The notes beneath the pieces were generated by a model. It searched no databases and was not told where the DNA came from. It saw only the letters and a list, made by a program, of their open reading frames with translations. 22,721 nt of DNA from DASQJL01 sp035689165. GTDB taxonomy: Bacteria > Eisenbacteria > RBG-16-71-46 > SZUA-252. The stretch lies in assembly GCA_035689165.1 (NCBI GenBank), contig DASSLZ010000256.1, forward strand, positions 1 through 22,721, written 5' to 3'. Shown in pieces: positions 14,643-22,261 of this stretch (positions are counted from its first letter, which is position 1; the number at the start of each line of letters is the position of its first letter). Position numbers and translations under genes: made by a program.

Positions 14643-16075
14643 CAGCGGCCTCCCTCCTTCGCGAGCGCATCCCGTTTCTCATCGGAGAGGATCGTGACCT
14701 GCAGGCTTCCCGCCTGGATTTCGGCGCGCGACGGATCCACCCATACGGCGGAACCCTCGCGGCGGGCGGCGGGAAGGGCGATCAAAGCGAAGGGGCGGTC
14801 GCGCAGGGCGGCGCGGCCGGCCCGGCTTCGGGTCAGATGGGCGATGAGCGCCTTGGGGTCGAGCCAGTCGGTGCGAACGAAGACGAGGCGTCCCACGGCG
14901 GCCCCGTGGAGCAGCGTCTCGACCTGCTCGCCGTCCACCACGCCGTCCAGCGCGACGACGTCGGCGCCCAGCCCGACGGCAAGCTGCTCCCAGCGCGCCG
15001 CGTCGGTCGCGGGGATGCGGATCGTCCCGGGAGGGTAGGGGAGCAGATGGGCCGGCTCGAACACCAGGGTCCGGCGGTCGGCGCGCGCGGCCAGCGCGGC
15101 GAGCGAGGCCAGCACCAGGGATCCACCGGCGCGCGGAGGCCCGGTCACGACGATCAGCCCCTCGGGACCGTCGATGAATTCGCGGATCTCGGCCTCGCCG
15201 ATCGGGGAGAGCCCGAGCAGCGAGAGGTCTGGCGCTTCCACCGGTGCGGGGGCCAGGCGGAGGACCGTGGCGACCCCCGCGTCGGTCCGGCTGTGGCAGG
15301 CGGAGACCGCAACGCGGTCGGGGCCCAGCTCCACGATGGCGGCGCCCCAGGACGAGGCGCGCCCGTCGTCCACGTCGGGAATGCCCAGCACGCCGAGCCG
15401 CGCGCGCAGGTAGAGCGAGGTTTCCGGCTGCTCCGGAGTCTGCGTCACGAGCCCCGCGTCGGTGCGGTACGCCACCGTGAGGTCGGAGCCCGCGGGGATG
15501 AAATGGATTTCGGAGGCGCGCGCCTGCACGGCCGCGTGGAGATGGTAGGCCAGGAAGTTGGTGCCCGCGCGGTCCCAGACGATGTCGCGGCGGCTGGTGG
15601 GGGGCGGCGCCGCGTGCGGCGATCCGGATTCGGGCGGTCCATAGACCGAGTCGAGCACGCGCCGGATGGAGGCCGGACCGCCGATCACGAGCGAGGCGGG
15701 GATGCCCGCGGCCGCCTTCAGTTCGGCCACGGCGTCCACGTCGGTCGGGTCGGCCATCGCGAACGTGATCTCCTCTTCGGTCCCGAAGAGAGGCACGGCC
15801 TGAATGCGCCGGAGGAGCCCCTCGGGGAAGCGCTTCACCATCTCCGGATCCACCGAGGAGGGGTGCACGTCCGCATACGGGAAGCCGAGCTGCCGCGAGA
15901 GCGCCCAGCCGATGTTCTCCTCGGTCGTGAAGCCCAGCTCGACGAGCGTCTCGCCGATCAGGAGGCCGGTGTCGCGCTGGCGCGCGAGCGCCTGGGCCAC
16001 CTGCTCGTCGGTGACGATCCCGCACTCGACCAGGATCGAGGTCAGCGTGCGCGTGGAATGCGGAAAAGGAGCCAC
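14642..16075 (-). CDS. GspE/PilB-like protein with degenerate ATPase domain (pseudoenzyme)
   Basis: 477 residues from a GTG with GAGG nine bases upstream. Residues 8-145 are a clear GspE/PilB N-terminal (MshEN-like) domain: LTSILVECGIVTDEQVAQAL, GETLVELGFTTEENI, then LSRQLGFPYADV and VPLFGTEEEITFAMADPTD. Residues 165-470 keep the fold of the ATPase, for example ASEIHFIPAGSDLTVAYRTDAG, the counterpart of the usual SDIHIEP segment, and GLIVVTGPPRAGG. The key residues are gone. The P-loop reads GPPRAGGS with Gly318 where the invariant Lys should be. Walker B reads ADVVALDGVVD with no glutamate. The Asp box keeps Glu340 but not the Asp, and the His box has Asp in place of His. The tetra-cysteine zinc site of PilB is also missing. 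It should not hydrolyse ATP and is probably a regulatory or adaptor partner of PilT or PilB; some MshEN domains bind c-di-GMP. It is co-translated with pilT. Confidence 0.85.
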   Translation of the reverse strand: MAPFPHSTRTLTSILVECGIVTDEQVAQALARQRDTGLLIGETLVELGFTTEENIGWALSRQLGFPYADVHPSSVDPEMVKRFPEGLLRRIQAVPLFGTEEEITFAMADPTDVDAVAELKAAAGIPASLVIGGPASIRRVLDSVYGPPESGSPHAAPPPTSRRDIVWDRAGTNFLAYHLHAAVQARASEIHFIPAGSDLTVAYRTDAGLVTQTPEQPETSLYLRARLGVLGIPDVDDGRASSWGAAIVELGPDRVAVSACHSRTDAGVATVLRLAPAPVEAPDLSLLGLSPIGEAEIREFIDGPEGLIVVTGPPRAGGSLVLASLAALAARADRRTLVFEPAHLLPYPPGTIRIPATDAARWEQLAVGLGADVVALDGVVDGEQVETLLHGAAVGRLVFVRTDWLDPKALIAHLTRSRAGRAALRDRPFALIALPAARREGSAVWVDPSRAEIQAGSLQVTILSDEKRDALAKEGGR

Positions 16076-16148
16076 GGAGGGACACCTCGCTTTCGGTCGA
16101 AGAGAGCGTTCGGGAAACCGATCGGAGGTGGATAGGGCAATCCATGTG

Positions 16149-16173
16149 CCGCGTGCGCCTCCGGCGCACGCGG
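16149..16173. repeat. Perfect 11-bp inverted repeat with 3-base loop
   Basis: CCGCGTGCGCC - TCC - GGCGCACGCGG. It lies between two divergent genes, so it cannot be the ordinary terminator of either, and no T-tract follows on either strand. It could be a single REP-like palindrome, an operator for a dimeric regulator, or a stem in an untranslated leader of the leftward operon. Confidence 0.85.
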
Positions 16174-16317
16174 AAGGCGGCAGGGGGTGGTCCAGCGGCG
16201 CTCAGCCGAGGCAAAGTGACTGTACTGGATGGGGTTACTCTCCGATTCCGTCCTGCGAGGGCCTCGGGGCATCTAAACCGCGGACTCTCCCCCGCCGGAC
16301 TCCCCGCGGCTCAATCC

Positions 16318-16346
16318 TTGCCGCCCGGGGAGCCTCCGGTTAGATT
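16318..16346 (+). promoter_or_regulatory. Sigma70-like promoter of the topoisomerase VI operon
   Basis: TTGCCG (-35), a 17-base spacer and TAGATT (-10). The start would lie about 40 bases before the ATG at 16394. The -35 lies inside the imperfect hairpin at 16300-16332, so a regulator binding there would block it. The ribosome site is GGGAGGAG at 16377-16384. Confidence 0.5.
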
Positions 16347-16393
16347 CTCGGCGAACTTGCGTTCCTGAGGGCAGGGGGGAGGAGAGGGAGGCC

Positions 16394-18043
16394 ATGGCGC
16401 AAGCATTGAAGAAAGACTCGAAAAAGGCCGCGTCCACGCCGGCGGTCCGCAAACCGGCGCCGCTCAAGGTGCCGAAGGGCGTGAAGAAGATCGTCCACCT
16501 CACGGCCGCCGATCTCGCCGAGAAGCAGCGCGAGATCTCCGTCAGCGAATTCTTCACCAAGAACCGGCACCTCCTCGGTTTCGACAGCCCCGCCAAAGCG
16601 CTCCTCACCACCGTGAAGGAAGCCGTCGACAACGCGCTCGACGCATGCGAGGAGGCGGGGATCCTTCCCGACATCCTGATCGAGATCCAGGAGATCTCCG
16701 AGACGCGCTACCGCATCGCCGTCCAGGACAACGGCCCGGGCATCGTGAAGGCGCAGGTGCCGCGCATCTTCGGCCAGCTCCTGTACGGGTCGAAGTTCCA
16801 CCGGCTGCGCCAGTCCCGCGGACAGCAGGGGATCGGCATCTCGGCGGCCGGGATGTACGGCCAGCTCACGACCGGAAAGCCGATCACCGTGATCTCGCGG
16901 CCGGGCCAGGGAAAGCCGGCGCACAAGTTCGACATCCAGATCGACACGCGCGCGAACCGCCCCGTCGTGGTGGCCGATCACGAAGTGGAATGGATGCCGG
17001 CGCACGGCACGCGCGTCGAGCTGGAGATCGAGGCGACCTACAAGAAGGGGCGCCACTCGGTGGACGGATACGTGGAGCAGACCGCGATGGCGAACCCGCA
17101 CGCGCGGATGACCTACGTCGCGCCCAATGGCGAGCGGCTGGAGCTGGAGCGCGTCGCCGAGGAGATGCCCAAGGCGCCGCTCGAGATCAAGCCCCACCCG
17201 CACGGCGTGGAGCTGGGCATTCTCCTCAAGATGCTGCACGAGACCAAGGCCAAGAACCTCGGAGCCTTCCTGAGCGGGGAGTTCTCGCGCGTCGGCCCGA
17301 CCGTCGCCGACGAGATCGCGCGCGCGGCGGGTCTCCCGGTCAGCTATTCGCCGCACAAGGCGGCGCGCGACCAGGCCGAGGCGCTCTACAACGCGATCCA
17401 GGCGACCAAGCTGATGGCGCCGCCCTCGAACGTGCTCTCGCCGATCGGCGAGGAGCTCCTGCTCGAAGGGCTGAAGAAGCAGATCGACGCCCGCTTCTAC
17501 GCGGCCACGTCGCGGTCGCCGTCCGTCTACCGCGGAAACCCCTTCCTCGTGGAGGCCGCGCTCGCCTACGGCGCGGAGAGTTTGCCCGCCGACGAGCTGA
17601 TCACGATGCTCCGCTTCGCCAACCGCGTGCCGCTCCTCTACCAGCAGTCGGCGTGCGCGGTCACGAAGGCGGTCGTCGGGACGAACTGGAAGGCGTACGG
17701 GCTGCAGCAGTCCAAGGGCGCGCTTCCCGCGGCGCCGATGATCCTCATGGTGCACATCGCGTCGGTCTGGGTGCCCTTCACGTCGGAGAGCAAGGAGTCG
17801 GTCGCGTCCTATCCGGAAATCGCGAAGGAGATCCGGCTCGCGCTGCAGGACGTCGGGCGGAAGCTCGGGATCTACATCCGGCGCGGACTGCGCGAGGCGG
17901 ACGCCGAGAAGAAGCGCTCCTACATCGAGAAATACATTCCCCACATCGGCATCGCGCTCCAGGAGATCCTCGCGATCTCCGACAAGGAGCGCGACAAGGT
18001 GTGCGACACCTTGAAGGACACCCTCGAACGGAGCCGACAGTGA
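16394..18043 (+). CDS. top6B: DNA topoisomerase VI subunit B (ATPase)
   Basis: 549 residues, normal for Top6B, with a short Lys-rich N-terminal extension. The GHKL (Bergerat) ATP site has N-box EAVDNALDACEEAG (Glu76, Asn80), QDNGPGI (111-117) and the G-rich lid RGQQGIGISAAGMYGQL (142-158). The GKP segment follows, then a helix-2-turn-helix region, and a transducer domain with the conserved NRVPLLYQQSACAVTKAV and PFTSESKES, whose Lys is the switch lysine reaching the ATP gamma-phosphate. With subunit A it forms an A2B2 type IIB topoisomerase that passes one duplex through another, relaxing and decatenating DNA in the cytoplasm. Topo VI is the main archaeal type II enzyme and occurs only sporadically in bacteria. 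The stop overlaps the GTG of subunit A as GTGA, so the two subunits are co-translated. Confidence 0.97.
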   Translation: MAQALKKDSKKAASTPAVRKPAPLKVPKGVKKIVHLTAADLAEKQREISVSEFFTKNRHLLGFDSPAKALLTTVKEAVDNALDACEEAGILPDILIEIQEISETRYRIAVQDNGPGIVKAQVPRIFGQLLYGSKFHRLRQSRGQQGIGISAAGMYGQLTTGKPITVISRPGQGKPAHKFDIQIDTRANRPVVVADHEVEWMPAHGTRVELEIEATYKKGRHSVDGYVEQTAMANPHARMTYVAPNGERLELERVAEEMPKAPLEIKPHPHGVELGILLKMLHETKAKNLGAFLSGEFSRVGPTVADEIARAAGLPVSYSPHKAARDQAEALYNAIQATKLMAPPSNVLSPIGEELLLEGLKKQIDARFYAATSRSPSVYRGNPFLVEAALAYGAESLPADELITMLRFANRVPLLYQQSACAVTKAVVGTNWKAYGLQQSKGALPAAPMILMVHIASVWVPFTSESKESVASYPEIAKEIRLALQDVGRKLGIYIRRGLREADAEKKRSYIEKYIPHIGIALQEILAISDKERDKVCDTLKDTLERSRQ

Positions 18044-19125
18044 GCGACAAGGTCGTCCCCAAGATCAAGAAGGAAGCCAAGGCGGTCGAGGAGTCGATCC
18101 TCAAGAAGAAGAAGCCGGTCTTGAAGTTCCCCGTGCGCTCGCTCGCCAACGTGCGCTATTTGGAGAAGGAGGGGTACTTCGAGATCCGGGGGAAGAAGAA
18201 GGAGCGCACGCTCACCGTGAACACGGTGAAGTCGTTCGCGCAGACCCTCCGGATGATGGCGCTCTCCAAGTCGCTCGTCGAGACCGACGACATCGCGACC
18301 AAGCGGGAAGCGTACTACGTGTCGAAGAACTGGGGCGACGCGCGCTTCCTGGAGCAGACCGAGTCGGACACGGTGATGGACGACGTTGAGGCGCTTTTCG
18401 AGGTGAATCGCGAGCAGATGGGCTTCGTCCCCGAGGAGAAGGGGGGCGACGTCTCCGGCGCACTGACCGTGGTGGACAAGGATCCGGATACGGGAAAGTC
18501 GCTGCGCATCGACTGCACCAAGTTCGGGAGCGGCGCCTACTCCATCCCGATCTCCGTCGAAGACCTGGAATTCGAGACCAAGGCCCAGTTCATCCTGGTG
18601 ATCGAGACCGCGGGCATGTTCCAGCGGCTGGTGAAGCACGGCTACGCCAAGAAGGCGAACTGCATCCTGGTCTCGATGGGGGGCGTGCCGACGCGCGCCT
18701 GCCGCCGCTTCATCCGCCGCCTGGCCGACGCGAAGAAGATCCCGGTCTACGTGTTCGTGGACGGCGATCCCTACGGGATCACGAACATCTACCGCACGTT
18801 CAAGGTGGGCTCGGGAAACGCGGCGCACATCAACGAGTTCTTCTGCGTACCGCAGGCCCGGTTCCTGGGCATCACGCCGCAGGACATCCTGGACTACAAG
18901 CTGCCCACGCACCCGCTGAAGGAAGTGGACGTGAAGCGCGCCAAGGACGCCATCAAGAACGACCCGTTCTTCCATCACCACAAGGCGTGGGCCACGGCCA
19001 TGGAGAAGCTGATCTCCATGGGCGTACGCGCCGAGCAGCAGGCGCTGGCCGCGCACGGCCTGAACTACGTGATGGACACCTACCTTCCGGAGAAGATTGC
19101 GCACCCCGAGCGGTTCCTGCCGTAG
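18040..19125 (+). CDS. top6A: DNA topoisomerase VI subunit A (Spo11-like cleavage subunit)
   Basis: 361 residues from a GTG at 18040 that overlaps the subunit B stop (GTGA), with GGAG eight bases upstream. The N-terminal winged-helix/CAP domain carries the catalytic pair in TKREAYYVSKNW (Tyr92/Tyr93; by comparison with Spo11 the second is the likely nucleophile attacking the DNA backbone). The Toprim domain follows with Glu189 in VIETAGMFQRL and DGD (241-243, Asp241/Asp243) binding magnesium. It makes the transient double-strand break and is the homologue of meiotic Spo11. All expected residues are present and the length is typical. An N-terminal Lys-rich segment (8-28) may add DNA contact. 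Its stop is three bases before the PheA start, in the same reading frame. Confidence 0.97.
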   Translation: MSDKVVPKIKKEAKAVEESILKKKKPVLKFPVRSLANVRYLEKEGYFEIRGKKKERTLTVNTVKSFAQTLRMMALSKSLVETDDIATKREAYYVSKNWGDARFLEQTESDTVMDDVEALFEVNREQMGFVPEEKGGDVSGALTVVDKDPDTGKSLRIDCTKFGSGAYSIPISVEDLEFETKAQFILVIETAGMFQRLVKHGYAKKANCILVSMGGVPTRACRRFIRRLADAKKIPVYVFVDGDPYGITNIYRTFKVGSGNAAHINEFFCVPQARFLGITPQDILDYKLPTHPLKEVDVKRAKDAIKNDPFFHHHKAWATAMEKLISMGVRAEQQALAAHGLNYVMDTYLPEKIAHPERFLP

Positions 19126-19128
19126 CCG

Positions 19129-20256
19129 TTGGGCTCCGACCTCCAGGCCGTCCGTGAAGCGATCGAGGCGGTCGACCGCGAGATCCTCGCCGCGCTGAAG
19201 CGGCGCATGGATCTGGTCGAGCAGGTCGCGCGCGCCAAGATCGAGAGCGCGACCCCCTTCCGCGACCGCCAGCGCGAAGAGCAGATCATCGGCCGGATCC
19301 GCCAGGCCGCGGCCGAGCTGGGCCTGGACGCGCACGAGATCGAGCGGCTCTACCGGGACATCATGGAGATGTCGGTGGCCCACCAGCAGGCGCTGGTGCG
19401 CTCGCTGGAAGGGGTGCCCCTGCGTGTCGCGTACCAGGGCGTGGAGGGCTCGTTCAGCCACCTGACGGCGCAGCGCCGCTACGCGGGGCGCGAGGGCGGC
19501 GTGCTGTTGACGGGCCACGACACCTTCCGCGGCGCCGTGGGCGCCGTGCGCGACGGCTCCGCCGACTTCGCCCTGATGCCGATCGAGAACACGACGGCCG
19601 GCAGCGTGCACGAGACCTACGACCTGCTCGCCGAAGGGGGCGTGACGATCACCGCCGAGGTGGTGAGCCGCGTGGAGCACTGCCTGCTCGCGCTTCCCGG
19701 CGCGAAGCTGGAGTCGCTGCGCACCGTCATCTCCCACCCGCAGGCGCTCGCGCAGTGCGAGGCCTTCCTCCGTACGATTCCCTGGGCCGCGACCCGGACC
19801 GAGTTCGATACCGCGGGCTCCGCGCGGAAGGTGCGCGAGGGGAACGATCCGACGGTCGCCGCCATCGCGAGCGAGTCGGCGGCCCGCCTCTACGGATTGG
19901 AAGTGCTGCGGCAGGGCATCCAGACGCAGGAGGGGAACTACACCCGCTTCGTCGAGATCGCGCGCGAGGCCGTGGCGTGTCCGCCCGGGGCGGCGTGCAA
20001 GACGTCCCTGCAGATCGCGCTGGCGCACAAGCCCGGTGCTTTGGGGGAAGTGCTCGCGCGGTTCGGGGCGCGCGGCGTCAATCTCACGCGGATCGAGTCG
20101 CGTCCGGTGCTGGGATCCCCCTGGCAGTATCGCTTCTACCTCGACCTCGAAGGCCACGCGGCGTCGGAGCCGGTGCGCGCGGCGCTCGAGGAGCTGAAAG
20201 CGGTCACGACCGAGGTGCGGGTGCTGGGGACCTATCCCCGAGCCTCGGAGCCCTGA
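19129..20256 (+). CDS. pheA: Bifunctional chorismate mutase/prephenate dehydratase
   Basis: 375 residues with three domains. The chorismate mutase AroQ helix bundle spans 1-90 (LQAVREAIEAVDREILAALKRRMDLV with Arg26, then VARAKIESATPFRDRQRE). The prephenate dehydratase spans about 98-277 (VAYQGVEGSFSH, PIENTTAGSVHETYDLL, and NYTRF at 270-274 with the catalytic Thr). The ACT regulatory domain spans about 291-370 (SLQIALAHKPGALGEVL and ESRP at 323-326, the phenylalanine-binding motif). It converts chorismate to prephenate and then to phenylpyruvate in phenylalanine synthesis, and should be inhibited by phenylalanine. The TTG at 19129 is the only possible start: the Topo VI A stop at 19123-19125 lies in the same frame just upstream, and the first helix needs these residues. 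No clear ribosome site is present, so it is probably coupled to Topo VI A translation. The gene is otherwise ordinary. Confidence 0.96.
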   Translation: MGSDLQAVREAIEAVDREILAALKRRMDLVEQVARAKIESATPFRDRQREEQIIGRIRQAAAELGLDAHEIERLYRDIMEMSVAHQQALVRSLEGVPLRVAYQGVEGSFSHLTAQRRYAGREGGVLLTGHDTFRGAVGAVRDGSADFALMPIENTTAGSVHETYDLLAEGGVTITAEVVSRVEHCLLALPGAKLESLRTVISHPQALAQCEAFLRTIPWAATRTEFDTAGSARKVREGNDPTVAAIASESAARLYGLEVLRQGIQTQEGNYTRFVEIAREAVACPPGAACKTSLQIALAHKPGALGEVLARFGARGVNLTRIESRPVLGSPWQYRFYLDLEGHAASEPVRAALEELKAVTTEVRVLGTYPRASEP

Positions 20257-20271
20257 CTCCCGGCCGGGCTC
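20248..20271. terminator. Weak stem at the convergent pheA / nucleotidyltransferase junction
   Basis: GAGCCC pairs with GGGCTC around a loop containing CCGGCC. The stem is short, with no T-tract on either strand, and it overlaps both stop codons' surroundings. It could act as a bidirectional stop but is weak. Confidence 0.25.
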
Positions 20272-21040
20272 ACGCGCCCGCGAGGAGCCCCTGTCGAAAC
20301 GCCTCCAGCCGGGACAGGACGTCTCGCGGATTCGCGCGCAGGAGCGGCGGCGAGACTCGAACCAGCGTCGCCAGTCCCGCCCCGCCGAGCAGCAACCGAA
20401 CGAAGCCCTCGATGCTCTTCATTTCGACTTCATCCGCGATCCTTCCGACATCTTTTCCCAGCAAGTAGGAGCCGGCGTCCTCACGGGTGACGCCTTGGGC
20501 TTCGTCCCAGCGGCGGGTACCGGCGTCGTCGAGGTAGACGTCCATCACCGTCGCGAAGTCGTCCACGTCCCGCTCCCGTTCTCGAGGCCGGTCCTGGTAT
20601 GCGACCGACTTCATGAGGATCACCGCCGGCACCGATGCCGACCGTATCGTGACGCCGCGAGCCACGTTCAGCGGATTCGTATGTTCGAACGCGTGCCTCA
20701 TTCCCACGAGGGTCATCCGTCGCCCGCTGGCGGGCCAGACCAGGAACCCCTGTTTTCGAGAGGACGCATCGAGGGGAATGGCGTGCACCAGGGTTCCACT
20801 GGCGCTGCGCCACTCGAATTCGGTCCTGCCGGTCTGGGTCCACCCGGGCAATCGCGCCAGCGCGGCGTTGGCCTCGTCCAGAGGGAGAGCGATCGTGATA
20901 TCGACATCGTTCGTCTGCCGGCGGAATCGGGGCAGGGCGCACGCGAGCGCCAGCGCGCCGATGAGGCTCAGATCGACCGAAGATCCCAGCTTGGCGAGAT
21001 CTCGGAACGTCCCCAGATGACTCTCCGAAAGGCGGATCAT
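20270..21040 (-). CDS. AbiEii-like nucleotidyltransferase-fold toxin
   Basis: 256 residues from the ATG at 21040, which shares ATGA with the stop of the regulator gene. A longer frame runs on upstream but only because that other gene's DNA is open in this frame. The nucleotidyltransferase signature is near the N-terminus: SLIGALALACALPRFRRQTNDVDITIAL (28-52), with GA, an Arg, and DVD (45-47) as in the AbiEii/AbiGii (DUF1814-type) and related minimal nucleotidyltransferases. VVILMKSVAYQDRPRERERDVDDF matches the usual C-terminal K...RxKDxxD segment of the same group. In type IV toxin-antitoxin systems this protein is the toxin, with AbiEi as antitoxin; some members add nucleotides to tRNA ends. 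The toxin role here rests on family and on the pair with AbiEi. It may instead be a housekeeping nucleotidyltransferase. Confidence 0.8.
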   Translation of the reverse strand: MIRLSESHLGTFRDLAKLGSSVDLSLIGALALACALPRFRRQTNDVDITIALPLDEANAALARLPGWTQTGRTEFEWRSASGTLVHAIPLDASSRKQGFLVWPASGRRMTLVGMRHAFEHTNPLNVARGVTIRSASVPAVILMKSVAYQDRPRERERDVDDFATVMDVYLDDAGTRRWDEAQGVTREDAGSYLLGKDVGRIADEVEMKSIEGFVRLLLGGAGLATLVRVSPPLLRANPRDVLSRLEAFRQGLLAGA

Positions 21041-22101
21041 GACAGGTGCTGGAGGTATCGCTCCCGGACACGGCTGGCCGCGTCCCGGGCCCGTTCCTCC
21101 CCCGTGGCCAGGAGCTCCGAATAGATGAGGAGCGGGTGCACCACGTTCGGCTGGGTGCCTTGGAATGCGAGTGGACCCGGAACGCCGAGGAACGTGATCG
21201 AGCCCTCTCGTGCCGGAGCCAGGCCCAATCGCTTCGCCGCGGTCGAGGGCGGGGCGTCGAAGTGGATGACCGTTGCCGTTCCACGATAGTAGTGAAGGAG
21301 GCGATGCTCGGCCGCGGCCCCGCCCCAGGCCCATCGGATCGTCTTCGACCCCTCCACGAACCGATCCTCGCCGTGTGTGGAAAGCTGGGCGCCCAGGAAC
21401 CGGTCGAGCTCGTCCGGGTCTTCGAACCTCGCCTCGTACCGTCCGAGCACGAGCCGGGGGCGGAGCCGATCGACGTAGCCGGTCAGCCACCGCTGGAGCA
21501 GCGCGTCCGGGCGCAGCAGGATGCGATCGCGGCCCGTGGGGCCGATGACGCCTTCACGCTCGAGCCGGTTCAGGACCGATGAAGCCGCCGTCTTGCTGGC
21601 ACCGGATGCCGATGCGATCTCCCGCACCGGCCGCGTCACCAGCTCCGGACGCGCCAGCAAGGCGAACTGGATCCTGGTCCCCGCGCGCCCCGTTCCCTGA
21701 GACTCCCACGCCGGCGTCGATCGTTTTCGGCCTTCGATGTAGGCCACGTGCCCCTCATCGATCGAGAGATGGCAGTTGCCGCTCGCGTCGACGAAATTGA
21801 TTCGATGCTCGCGCAGGTATCGGCTGAGCTTGGGTCCGACGTGGTTGGCGAGAAGGATCCAATCCTGCTCCGAGCCTTTCCGCTGGTCCATCCAGTGGTC
21901 GAGGGCGATTCGGCTGAGGGGATCGGACCGCCTGAGCTCGACCGCGAGAATCCGCTTTCGTCCACCGACGGTGATCTCAATACAGGTATCGGGCTGGGTC
22001 ATGGCGGGGCGCCGGACCTCTCGCGGCTTCGTGAGGATAGGGAGCTCGGCGAGTCGGTCCAGGAAGCGGCCCAGGTCGGGATGTTGCTTCATGGCCCACA
22101 T
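21037..22101 (-). CDS. AbiEi-like antitoxin/transcriptional repressor (restriction-like N-terminus)
   Basis: 354 residues from the ATG at 22101; an ATG at 22092 is also possible. Residues 37-125 look like the restriction-endonuclease-like domain common to this type IV antitoxin group: ITVGGRKRILAVELRRSD, LLANHVGPKLSRYLREHRINFVDASGNCHLSIDEG (82-116), where the VDASGN motif is the group's hallmark. A winged helix-turn-helix follows (about 142-186: ALLARPELVTRPVREIASASGASKTAASSVLNRLEREGVI), and then a longer C-terminal domain. It probably binds the operator repeats in its own promoter and represses the pair, and neutralises the nucleotidyltransferase without lasting protein contact, as known for AbiEi. 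The gene is followed at once by the toxin gene with ATGA overlap. Whether the operon gives phage protection is unknown. Confidence 0.82.
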   Translation of the reverse strand: MWAMKQHPDLGRFLDRLAELPILTKPREVRRPAMTQPDTCIEITVGGRKRILAVELRRSDPLSRIALDHWMDQRKGSEQDWILLANHVGPKLSRYLREHRINFVDASGNCHLSIDEGHVAYIEGRKRSTPAWESQGTGRAGTRIQFALLARPELVTRPVREIASASGASKTAASSVLNRLEREGVIGPTGRDRILLRPDALLQRWLTGYVDRLRPRLVLGRYEARFEDPDELDRFLGAQLSTHGEDRFVEGSKTIRWAWGGAAAEHRLLHYYRGTATVIHFDAPPSTAAKRLGLAPAREGSITFLGVPGPLAFQGTQPNVVHPLLIYSELLATGEERARDAASRVRERYLQHLS

Positions 22102-22108
22102 TGTGGCA

Positions 22109-22147
22109 TGTCCCAAAAACTAGGACAAACAAAAAAGCCGGACAAAC
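22109..22147 (-). promoter_or_regulatory. Promoter and operator of the AbiE-like pair
   Basis: On the minus strand, TTTGTCC occurs twice, 17 bases apart (22146-22140 and 22129-22123), and its inverted form GGGACA follows at 22114-22109. The first repeat contains a -35 (TTGTCC) and the second abuts a -10 (TAGTTT), with a 17-base spacer. Tandem plus inverted sites over the core promoter fit autorepression by AbiEi. Transcription would begin near 22110, giving a leader of about nine bases before the ATG. A small palindrome CCACATTGTGG (22096-22106) overlaps the start codon. Confidence 0.5.
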
Positions 22148-22185
22148 GGCACTCGGAAGAACTGAGGGGCTGTTCGGTGTAGGAC

Positions 22186-22213
22186 CTGACGGGCTCCCTG
22201 TTTTTGGTACATT
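22186..22213 (+). promoter_or_regulatory. Candidate promoter of the exported-protein gene
   Basis: CTGACG (-35), 16 bases, then TACATT (-10) ahead of the ATG at 22262. Matches are moderate (four of six and five of six). It is divergent from the AbiE-like promoter, which lies about 40 bases away. Confidence 0.3.
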
Positions 22214-22261
22214 GGTCCGACTCGCGATCCACCTTCCGACACCGCACCTTGAGGCCATCCC

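Larger units (their letters stand above)
16076..16393. other. Divergent intergenic region with hairpins and Topo VI promoter
   Basis: 318 bases between the PilB-like gene (leftward) and top6B (rightward). It contains a perfect 11-base hairpin (16149-16173), a second imperfect stem (16300-16332, CTCCCCG...CGGGGAG), and a sigma70-like promoter (16318-16346) for the Topo VI operon. No convincing small gene with a ribosome site was seen. The promoter of the leftward pil pair must also lie here but was not resolved. Confidence 0.7.

Noticed and set aside
14399..16135. 578-residue plus-strand frame opposite the pilT/PilB-like pair
   Set aside because: Low-complexity Arg/Gly frame without motifs; it is a shadow of the minus-strand genes.
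17920..20157. 745-residue minus-strand frame opposite Topo VI A and PheA
   Set aside because: The composition is the antisense of two well-supported genes, with no ribosome site and no motif.
21041..21490. N-terminal extension of the nucleotidyltransferase
   Set aside because: It lies within the AbiEi-like gene in another frame and has a Pro/Gly/Arg-rich shadow composition; the family begins at the ATG at 21040.
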